This document shows, in pieces, positions 57,312 to 64,000 of a stretch of DNA of 64,000 bases. Both the position numbers and the translations under genes were made by a program. The stretch spans positions 248,001 through 312,000 of the forward strand of contig NZ_JAQTLH010000001.1 of the NCBI RefSeq assembly GCF_028714975.1, read 5' to 3'. This stretch comes from Sulfurimonas sp. (GTDB lineage: Bacteria > Campylobacterota > Campylobacteria > Campylobacterales > Sulfurimonadaceae). The notes beneath the pieces were generated by a model that was not told where the DNA came from, did no database searches, and saw only the letters and a program-made list of their open reading frames with translations. How positions within the stretch are numbered: position 1 is the first letter of the stretch; each line of letters begins with the position of its first letter.

Positions 57312-57443
57312 GGCAAGTTAAATGTTTTTTGTCAACTAACTTTAGTCCGTTTGTATCAACTATACGGTTTACAAAAAAAATCATTAATATTGTATCATTA
57401 TAGAAGAAGTTTTGATATCAAATTTAGCGGTAGAGGAGACGGC

Positions 57444-59456
57444 GTGAAGTATTTAGCTTGGATTGGCGGAATTTTATTAATATTTGCAGCAACTGCATAT
57501 GGAGTTTTTTTTTCGCCGCTAGGCAATAGCTTGATAAAGCCGATGGTAGAGAGCAAAATACGAGAGCAGACAAAATTAGAGAGCAAACTTACCAAATTTT
57601 CACTCTCTACAAGTAGTTTTGAGATAGTTTTAGAGTTAAATAGCAACAACACCATAAAGATAAAAGGGGATTACTCTCTCTTGTCGCGAGCATTTCAACT
57701 CTCCTATGAAGTAGGTTTTCAAAAATTGGAGAGTTTGGAGCCGTTTACTCTAACTGCGCTTAGAGGAACGCTTTATACAAACGGAACAGTAAAAGGCAGC
57801 ATGGCATTTATGAAAGTTGACGGCAAAAGCGATATCGGAGATAGTCATACGGCTTACTATGTCGAGCTGACTGATTTGAATCCGACTTCCATTATCGCAA
57901 AAATGAAAGATGCGAAACTCTCTTCTTTGCTTCATACGGCTGCTAAAAATCCATACGCGACGGCAGATATAGATTTGGAAATAAATTTTAAAAATATAAA
58001 CCCGCATACAATGGACGGAGATATAGTTTTAAAGAGCAAAAACGGAAATATAGACCCAAAATATATGAAAAGCGATTTTAATGTAACTATCCCCAAAACC
58101 TCTTTTTCTATGAATCTTGATGCAAAACTAAAAGGTGACGATGTAGATTATAAGTATGATTTTTCTTCAAATCTATTTAAAATTGCCACTTCGGGCAGGG
58201 TAGTTCCACAGCCTCTTAAAACGGATATAAAATATTCGCTAGATATCCAAGAGTTGGAGGTGCTAAAACCTATTACCGGCGCAGATATCAGAGGTGCATT
58301 GAAGCTGGCGGGAGAGGCAAAAGGAGACAAAGAGAGACTTGCAATAAGCGGTATAAGCGATTTGGCTTCATCAGAAAGTGTATTTGAGGCAGTTTTAAAA
58401 GATTTCGAACTTGCATCGCTTCGTGCTAAAATAGAAAATTTAGAGATAGAAAAACTGCTCTTTATGTTAAAACAACCGCACTATACGGACGGATTGCTTT
58501 CTATGAACGCGGATATAAGCGATGCACGAAGCGATAAACTGGATGGAAAAATTACGACTAAAATTACAAAAGGTCTTTTAAACTCAAACTACTTGACAAA
58601 AGCCTATGAGTTCAAATCGGCTATGCCGACAACGACTTTTGACTCTGCGACGACAACTATGTTAAACAAAAGTGTAGCCGATACTAAAGTCGTTTTTAAC
58701 TCAAATATTGCAAATATTGACATAAAAAACGCAAAATTTGACATAAAAGATGGCTCTCTTAAGGGTGACTATACGGCTAATATCGCGGATTTGAATAAGC
58801 TTTTTTTTATTACAAATCAGCATCTAAGAGGTGCATTGGCTGCAAATGGAGAGTTTAGCAAGGCAAAAGATTTGGATTTTACGATGCATACAAATATTGC
58901 GGAGGGAAAAATAGATGCAAAACTTCATAATAATGATTTTTATGCGGATATCGGCTCCGTAAAAACCAAAAAACTGCTCTATATGTTTCTATATCCGGAG
59001 CTGCTCGACGCTACTTTAAATGCTAAGATAAATTACGATTTGACTCAAAGCAGAGGTACATTTAACGGGCAAGTTGCAAACGCAAAGTTTGAAAAGAATC
59101 AACCTTTTGATTTAGTCAAACAGTATGTCAAGTTTGATATGTACAAAGAGTTTTTCAGCGGTGATATAAATGCAAAAATACATAAAGAAAATATTTTAGC
59201 ATCGCTTGACCTTCGTTCGATAGAGGCTTCCATAAAGATAAAAGAGGCTAAAATCAATACAAAAACAAAGCAGATAGATAGCGATATAACCTTGCAGGCA
59301 AAGAAAAATGTTGTGAGTGCAACTCTAAAAGGTGATATTGATGCTCCGAGAGTGTCGATAAATTTGGAAGAGTTTATGAAAACAGAAGCCGGCAAAGAAG
59401 TTCAAGAGAAAATAAGCAAAGAGGCAGACAAACTCTTTAAAAAGCTGTTGAAGTAG
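57444..59456 (+). CDS. AsmA/TamB-like membrane-anchored protein
   Basis: After an N-terminal membrane anchor (YLAWIGGILLIFAATAYGVFF) comes a long beta-rich periplasmic region with repeats such as GDYSLLSRAF, DIDLEINFKN and GSLKGDYTANIADLN, like the AsmA/TamB superfamily that transports phospholipids to the outer membrane. The C-terminal residues GDIDAPRVSINLEEFMKTEAGKEV fit this group. GTG 57444 has GAGGAG five bases upstream and is preferred to TTG 57351, giving 670 residues. Divergent from grpE. Confidence 0.75.
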   Translation: MKYLAWIGGILLIFAATAYGVFFSPLGNSLIKPMVESKIREQTKLESKLTKFSLSTSSFEIVLELNSNNTIKIKGDYSLLSRAFQLSYEVGFQKLESLEPFTLTALRGTLYTNGTVKGSMAFMKVDGKSDIGDSHTAYYVELTDLNPTSIIAKMKDAKLSSLLHTAAKNPYATADIDLEINFKNINPHTMDGDIVLKSKNGNIDPKYMKSDFNVTIPKTSFSMNLDAKLKGDDVDYKYDFSSNLFKIATSGRVVPQPLKTDIKYSLDIQELEVLKPITGADIRGALKLAGEAKGDKERLAISGISDLASSESVFEAVLKDFELASLRAKIENLEIEKLLFMLKQPHYTDGLLSMNADISDARSDKLDGKITTKITKGLLNSNYLTKAYEFKSAMPTTTFDSATTTMLNKSVADTKVVFNSNIANIDIKNAKFDIKDGSLKGDYTANIADLNKLFFITNQHLRGALAANGEFSKAKDLDFTMHTNIAEGKIDAKLHNNDFYADIGSVKTKKLLYMFLYPELLDATLNAKINYDLTQSRGTFNGQVANAKFEKNQPFDLVKQYVKFDMYKEFFSGDINAKIHKENILASLDLRSIEASIKIKEAKINTKTKQIDSDITLQAKKNVVSATLKGDIDAPRVSINLEEFMKTEAGKEVQEKISKEADKLFKKLLK

Positions 59457-59466
59457 TTAGTTTTAT

Positions 59467-59496
59467 TTGACTTATTTGGATTGAGTTGAGTATAAT
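59467..59496 (+). promoter_or_regulatory. Promoter of the PIN toxin-antitoxin pair
   Basis: TTGACT (59467-59472) and TATAAT (59491-59496) are 18 bases apart, 32 bases before the antitoxin start, with AGAGG before the ATG region. Confidence 0.5.
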
Positions 59497-59527
59497 CTTT
59501 ATATAAAAAATTAAGAGGTCTTAATAT

Positions 59528-59731
59528 ATGCATACTTTGAAATTGAAAGTGCAAGACAGTGTATTTGATAAAATTATGTATTTTTTACAAAATCTTCCAA
59601 AAAGTGAAGTAGAAATTGTTGAAGATAAAGTGACATTAAAAAATCAGCCGGATTTTATTGAGTATCTTTCCTCAAATCCTGTTGCCGTAAATAGTGACTT
59701 CCTTAGTAGAACAGAAGCTAATGCCAGATAA
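59528..59731 (+). CDS. Putative type II antitoxin of a PIN-domain pair
   Basis: The 67-residue protein (MHTLKLKVQDSVFDKIMYFL...) precedes and overlaps a PIN-domain toxin by 11 bases, the typical antitoxin-first arrangement. The N-terminal strand-helix pattern (LKLKVQDSVFDKIMYFLQ) resembles a small DNA-binding antitoxin fold; the family is not identified. The C-terminal half would wrap the toxin. Confidence 0.65.
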   Translation: MHTLKLKVQDSVFDKIMYFLQNLPKSEVEIVEDKVTLKNQPDFIEYLSSNPVAVNSDFLSRTEANAR

Positions 59732-60125
59732 AGTTTTTTTAGATACAAATATTTTATTATATGCATTTAGCACAAAAGATATAAATAAGCACAATATAGC
59801 AAAAAATATTGTTTTGTCTCAGGCAGTAATTAGTACTCAGGTCATTAATGAGGTAGCTGTAAATCTCATTAAAAAATTTGATTTTTCTGAAGATAACATA
59901 CAAAAATTTCTAAGTAGCAGTTATTCAAGATACTATGTTGTCGGGTTAGATTATGATGTTTTTTCTGCTGCTTCTGATTTAAGAAAAAAATATATGTTCT
60001 CATATTATGATAGTCTAATTGTTTCAGCCGCACTTGCGTCACATTGCACCATCCTCTACAGTGAAGATATGCACCACGACTTACTCATCGAAAATAAACT
60101 AAGAATCATAAATCCCTTTAAATAG
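59721..60125 (+). CDS. PIN-domain ribonuclease, VapC-like toxin
   Basis: PIN toxins cleave tRNA or other RNA in a metal-dependent manner. The active-site acidic residues are visible in VFLDTNILLYAF (near 6), INEVAVNL and SYYDSLIVSAAL, with a late SEDMHH. ATG 59721 (MPDKVFLDTN) is preferred to TTG 59694. The 134-residue length fits. The 3' end overlaps the convergent GGDEF-EAL gene by 8 bases. Confidence 0.85.
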   Translation: MPDKVFLDTNILLYAFSTKDINKHNIAKNIVLSQAVISTQVINEVAVNLIKKFDFSEDNIQKFLSSSYSRYYVVGLDYDVFSAASDLRKKYMFSYYDSLIVSAALASHCTILYSEDMHHDLLIENKLRIINPFK

Positions 60126-62034
60126 CTTTTACGGAGTCAAAAAGCTCTTCTTTCTCAATCAAAGTAGCTTTTGGCGGGGAGATATAGTAGCCTTGCATAA
60201 AGTCGACATTTAACTCAACCAGCTTATCAAAAACATTTTTCGAGTGAACAAACTCGGCGACTGTTTGCATATTGCTCTGCGAAGCAAAGTGGATGATGCT
60301 CTTTGCAACTTTGTAATCTTTAATGTTTTTATCGATATTTTTGATTAGTGAGCCGTCTATTTTAAGGTAGTTTGCCTCTATGTCGATAATGGTTTTAAAG
60401 TTTGAGTAGCCGCTTCCAAAGTCGTCTATGGAGACTTTTGCTCCCAAAGAGTGAAGCAGATTTGTTTTGGTTTTAAAGAGTTCTACATCATCTATCTCAT
60501 CACTCTCAAGTATCTCAAAAGTAACGCTGGATGCCAACTCCGGATTGCTTTTGAGATGTTTGATAATCGTCTCTTCAATGTCTGCATTGATAAGGTCTGA
60601 AAAATTTATATTTACGCTTATATTTTTTTTACTCTCTTTTAGTTTATCAAAAACAATTTGTAAAATTCTCTGAGTAAGTTTATAGTGCATATTTGTCCCT
60701 TTTATTTGAGGCAAAAACTCAAAAGGGGTAACGACTCTCCCATCGGCTGCTATTATCCTAACCAGTGCTTCATACTTGTAAATCTCACATTTTTTGTAAT
60801 CATATATCGGCTGATAGTAGCATGTAACTCTATCTTCATCAAGTGCTTCTTTTACAAAACTTATGTCTTTTGAGCTGTCATTTTTTTCAGAGATTGATTT
60901 TTCATCATAAATCTCTATCCTGTTTCTTCCGTTTTTCTTTGCATTATAGAGCATTTTATCCGCTATTTTAATAGCTTCGTGCAGATTTTTTTCTAATGCC
61001 GGATGTTTATGCAGACCGATGGAGACACTTAAGCCGATTTCATTGCCCTCATAAAAATAATCTCTTGAAGAGATACTCTCCTTAATCCTTTCGCACACTT
61101 GCAGTGCAGAGCCGCTTCTGTTATGGATAAGCAGTAAAAACTCCTCTCCGCCGTATCTGACAAGTATGTCGCTGGCTCTGATGGAAGCTTTAAATATTTT
61201 ACTGGCTTGAACAAGCACAAAGTCACCTGCTTGATGCCCGTAAATATCGTTTATGGATTTAAACTTATCAAGATCTAACATAGCAATACTGTAATTATTT
61301 AGATTTATGACATTTTGCAGCTCTTCGAGGTAGTTTCTGTTAAATGTATTTGTAAGCGGATCCGTAAATACTCTTTTTCTTGTAGCAAAATAGTGAAAAA
61401 GCTGCATAGCTATCATAGCCATAAAGAGAACTACGACAATTATTAAAATAATAAAAAAGTTCTCTAAAGGCTTAATCGATTGCAGAATTATATCTTGGAT
61501 TTTTGTCGTGATATCGACGCTAAAAAGAGCGGCTACTTCATTGTTGATTATTATGGGATGAAGAAGAGTTATATAGAGATTTTCTATATCCTTTTGTTTT
61601 AAAATCACGGGTTTTTTAGTACTATATACATCAAAATACTCATTTTGAGTAACATCAAATTTTTGGTAAAAACTTGCTTTGTCTGTTTTTGAAGCATCTA
61701 AGATAAATCTAAATTTGTTTTTCTCGTCTTTATATAGTATATAGGCATATTTTATATTTGCCGTCATAATCAAAGAGATAATATCTTCATATTTTTTTGC
61801 GTTCTCTTCTTCCATAAAAGCATTTAGCAGTTCATCGGAATTTCTGATATTTAGAGATGTCGTAAAATCTCTCTGCACTGCATTTAGTATGGTTGAGATC
61901 TGCTCTATCTGATCTGTTTCAATGCGATTGTAAACATCCTCTTTTGTTGTTTTGATATTGCTGTATATGTAGACGAAAAATAGACCTAAAACCAGAAGAA
62001 GAAAAAAGATAAAAAAATCTTTGCTCTTTACCAT
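60118..62034 (-). CDS. Membrane GGDEF-EAL cyclic di-GMP protein
   Basis: Two membrane segments (about 7-27 and 188-212) bracket a periplasmic sensor domain. GGDEF follows with GGEEF at 295-299 and RxxD site RASD five residues before, then EAL (about 410-635): YEALVRI, EILESDE, DDFGSGYSNF, LKIDGSL and AEFVHS, so both activities are possible. It is the third gene of an operon with a TonB-dependent receptor and a small secreted protein, and overlaps the latter by 7 bases. Confidence 0.95.
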   Translation of the reverse strand: MVKSKDFFIFFLLLVLGLFFVYIYSNIKTTKEDVYNRIETDQIEQISTILNAVQRDFTTSLNIRNSDELLNAFMEEENAKKYEDIISLIMTANIKYAYILYKDEKNKFRFILDASKTDKASFYQKFDVTQNEYFDVYSTKKPVILKQKDIENLYITLLHPIIINNEVAALFSVDITTKIQDIILQSIKPLENFFIILIIVVVLFMAMIAMQLFHYFATRKRVFTDPLTNTFNRNYLEELQNVINLNNYSIAMLDLDKFKSINDIYGHQAGDFVLVQASKIFKASIRASDILVRYGGEEFLLLIHNRSGSALQVCERIKESISSRDYFYEGNEIGLSVSIGLHKHPALEKNLHEAIKIADKMLYNAKKNGRNRIEIYDEKSISEKNDSSKDISFVKEALDEDRVTCYYQPIYDYKKCEIYKYEALVRIIAADGRVVTPFEFLPQIKGTNMHYKLTQRILQIVFDKLKESKKNISVNINFSDLINADIEETIIKHLKSNPELASSVTFEILESDEIDDVELFKTKTNLLHSLGAKVSIDDFGSGYSNFKTIIDIEANYLKIDGSLIKNIDKNIKDYKVAKSIIHFASQSNMQTVAEFVHSKNVFDKLVELNVDFMQGYYISPPKATLIEKEELFDSVKAI

Positions 62035-62456
62035 ATCTTATCCTCAACATAATCATCCAGTTTATCCGAGACTATTATTGATTGTGCTTTTGCTCTAGGC
62101 GCAATTATAACGATATTGGGTCTGCCTTTTTTCCAAAAAATAGCACCGAAGCTTTGCGGAACCTCTTTTAAAAGAGCATAGTCAAGTACGAAAATCGCTT
62201 TTTCATGGCAAGTTTTGTCTAGGTTTTTTTTATTTTCCAAGATAAGGAGTGTGGCATCTTTGCAATAAGCCGTTGTTGCATAAGAGCCTTTTTTATCAAA
62301 CTCTTCAATCAGCTCTTTATCATCGGACCAGATAACCAGCCCTTTTTTCATAGAGATATTTGCAAATATTTTTTCTAATATCTCAGCTTTTATAGCATGC
62401 GTATTATCCGCAAAAGCTAAAGCGATTAAAAAAAATACCCCGATTACAGTTCTCAT
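62028..62456 (-). CDS. Small secreted protein, YfiR-like (DUF4154)
   Basis: A signal peptide (MRTVIGVFFLIALAFA) precedes about 125 residues. By eye the layout matches YfiR/DUF4154: KAEILEKIFANI at the start, and FGAIFWKKGRPNIVIIAPRA...IIVSDKLDDYVED at the end (compare GG.I.....RFDVN..AA..AGL..SS.LL.LA). YfiR is a periplasmic repressor of the diguanylate cyclase YfiN, and here the next gene encodes a GGDEF-EAL protein with a periplasmic domain. Similarity is weak and unscored. Confidence 0.6.
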   Translation of the reverse strand: MRTVIGVFFLIALAFADNTHAIKAEILEKIFANISMKKGLVIWSDDKELIEEFDKKGSYATTAYCKDATLLILENKKNLDKTCHEKAIFVLDYALLKEVPQSFGAIFWKKGRPNIVIIAPRAKAQSIIVSDKLDDYVEDKIW

Positions 62457-64000
62457 CTAAAAAGTGTACTCCAGCGTAAAAATAGCTCTTCTCTCTATCG
62501 CTGAGGTAAAGATACCGTTTATATTTGACTGGCTTGCTTTGTCAAATATATTTTCGCCCTTTATCTTTAAGTCTAAATTTTTGTCGTAATGGTATATGGC
62601 ACCTGCCGTGTAGTCATATCCCGCATCTATTTTATAGCCCATCACATCTATGTATGAAGATCTATATACAAGCTCATTATAGAAGTCAAATCTACCGACT
62701 TTGTTAAATAGCTGCACTAACGCACCGTTGTCCGAACTAAGATGAGCTTTGTCTTTATCGGCAATAAAATATTCCACAAAAAGTTTATTGTCTTCATCAA
62801 ATTTATATTTTGTGTTTACAAAGAGTTGCCTAAAATCGGCAGTGTCGGGATTATTTATATATCTGCTGTTAGCCCTGTCGAATGCGATACCGTTTTTGCT
62901 TTTAGCTTCACCCACTCCCAGAGTAAGAGTTAGCGCATCTTTTTTGTACTCACCCTCAATTTTTAATAGATTACCGGTAGTAGCTTCTAGGTTTGGATTT
63001 GGATAGTAAAACGGGGAGAAAGTCGTCTGTGCAAATATCGGGTAGGTATAATTTTTTTGAGCAAAAAATTTAATTGAAAAATCCTCTCTAAGTTGCCCGT
63101 TGTAAGCAAAACGAATCAATTTTTGTGTAGCTGATTCGCTCATGTAGTTTTTGTAGTAGTCAACTTTTGTGCCGAGTGTTATAGAGTGATACTTATTGAA
63201 TTTATATTCATCTTCTATGTAGAGCATATAGATATCAAGATCTCTTGGTCCGACTATTACGGTTTTATCTACGCCGTTGCTCTTAAATTCGTCAAGGAAA
63301 AACTCTTTAAATCTAGCCTCTGTACCTACTAAAATATAGTTATCCCCATAAACGAATCTTTTTTCCAAAGTAGCACTGTTTGTTCGTGAGCCGTTTTTAA
63401 TAAGTAAATCATAAGCTTTCGTTCTGTCTTGCAGAGTCATGCCCATGCTGTCCGAGTTGCTTACTCTTACCTCTTCATAATCGCTTCCAAAAACAAATTT
63501 TATATTATTGTCAAAATATTTTGTAAAGCTTATATACATATTTTTTGTGTCAAGATAACCGCCTCTGACCGCCGGACCAAAACCGGCAAAAATATCACTT
63601 TTTTCTCCTCCGGCGCCAAGCTCTACTAAAAAGTCATCCTCTTTTTGCAGACTGACATAAGATTGAACTCTTTTGCCGTCTCTTGAGAATTTGGCGCCGT
63701 TTGTACCTGTATGTTTATCATAGTTACTTATCCCGACATCAATATTTGCCAGATATGAGTATCCGTCAAGCTTTTTTGCCTCTATAAGCTGAGCTCTGCC
63801 GCCGCCGCTTTCTGAGTTTATAGAAGTTTGCAAGACCGTTGCATCTTCTCTTGAGGGATCTTTTGTATACATTCTTATGGTCATATTGCCGGGTTCACCG
63901 CCAAAGGAGATAGAGTTTGAAGCTTGGTATATCTCGATATGGTCTATAAAATTTAGTCCTATTTTTCCGTACTGAGTCATCGCAGTTCCGGCAGTTAAGG
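62457..64000 (-). CDS. TonB-dependent outer-membrane receptor (5' end beyond window)
   Basis: The visible 514 residues begin within the plug domain (TAGTAMTQYGKIGLNFIDHIEIYQASNSISFGG) and continue through a beta-barrel ending in the C-terminal aromatic strand AIFTLEYTF, as required for outer-membrane insertion. The open frame runs off the window edge, so the TonB box and signal peptide are not visible. The track start (ATG 63980) is internal. It abuts the small secreted protein gene with no spacer, so the three genes are co-transcribed. The substrate is unknown. Confidence 0.9.
   Translation of the reverse strand, partial: LTAGTAMTQYGKIGLNFIDHIEIYQASNSISFGGEPGNMTIRMYTKDPSREDATVLQTSINSESGGGRAQLIEAKKLDGYSYLANIDVGISNYDKHTGTNGAKFSRDGKRVQSYVSLQKEDDFLVELGAGGEKSDIFAGFGPAVRGGYLDTKNMYISFTKYFDNNIKFVFGSDYEEVRVSNSDSMGMTLQDRTKAYDLLIKNGSRTNSATLEKRFVYGDNYILVGTEARFKEFFLDEFKSNGVDKTVIVGPRDLDIYMLYIEDEYKFNKYHSITLGTKVDYYKNYMSESATQKLIRFAYNGQLREDFSIKFFAQKNYTYPIFAQTTFSPFYYPNPNLEATTGNLLKIEGEYKKDALTLTLGVGEAKSKNGIAFDRANSRYINNPDTADFRQLFVNTKYKFDEDNKLFVEYFIADKDKAHLSSDNGALVQLFNKVGRFDFYNELVYRSSYIDVMGYKIDAGYDYTAGAIYHYDKNLDLKIKGENIFDKASQSNINGIFTSAIERRAIFTLEYTF

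Overview
The window is a gene-dense, AT-rich stretch of a chromosome from a Campylobacterota (Epsilonproteobacteria) member, most likely a free-living chemolithotroph close to Sulfurimonas. This call rests on gene order and family content, not on a database search. Diagnostic features are HobA (a DnaA partner of this phylum) in the order rppH-lysC-hobA-holB-folP, cheY-prmA-ftsH, serS next to a PflB-like flagellar TPR protein, an N-terminally extended FolP, a split CetA/CetB-type aerotaxis pair and many diguanylate cyclases. No rRNA, tRNA, CRISPR array, prophage or insertion sequence was found. The longest gene-free gap is about 240 bases (between ilvC and trpA), so no gap exceeds 300 bases.

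Layout. 1-2.7 kb: clpB. 2.7-7.8 kb: the conserved rpmH-rnpA-yidD-yidC-jag-mnmE-ruvX operon (translation, tRNA modification, membrane insertion). 7.8-13.8 kb: a MarR regulator divergent from a TolC/adaptor/RND efflux operon, with a perfect palindrome between them. 13.9-20.9 kb: a hypothetical gene, ilvC, an HPt protein coupled to trpA, panB-ruvB-AI-2E transporter and an LpxL-type acyltransferase. 21-27 kb: a PDC-domain membrane protein, hisH-hisA, cheY-prmA-ftsH and a phosphatidylserine decarboxylase-like protein. 27-31 kb: pflB and serS. 31-36 kb: a PAS-GGDEF-EAL protein, a MetF-like reductase, serB and a secreted repeat protein. 36-38 kb: rpsF-ssb-rpsR with a structured leader. 38-49 kb: a polysaccharide-deacetylase-like protein, dprA, then queA/tatC/tatB/hemW plus the aerotaxis pair facing rppH-lysC-hobA-holB-folP. 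49-54.5 kb: two convergent diguanylate cyclases, one coupled to a periplasmic binding protein, and a lipoprotein. 54.6-59.5 kb: grpE-dnaK and an AsmA/TamB-like protein. 59.5-60.1 kb: a PIN-domain toxin-antitoxin pair. 60.1-64 kb: an operon of a TonB-dependent receptor (cut by the window edge), a small secreted YfiR-like protein and a GGDEF-EAL protein.

Most of the window is housekeeping. Its accessory theme is environmental sensing: four GGDEF proteins, all with an apparently intact I-site, are each paired with a different kind of input. The best candidates for under-described systems are the TonB receptor/YfiR-like/GGDEF-EAL operon, the binding-protein/diguanylate-cyclase pair without ABC transporter genes, the decarboxylase homologue lacking the self-cleaving Gly-Ser, and a hairpin repeat found upstream of clpB, dnaK and hisA.
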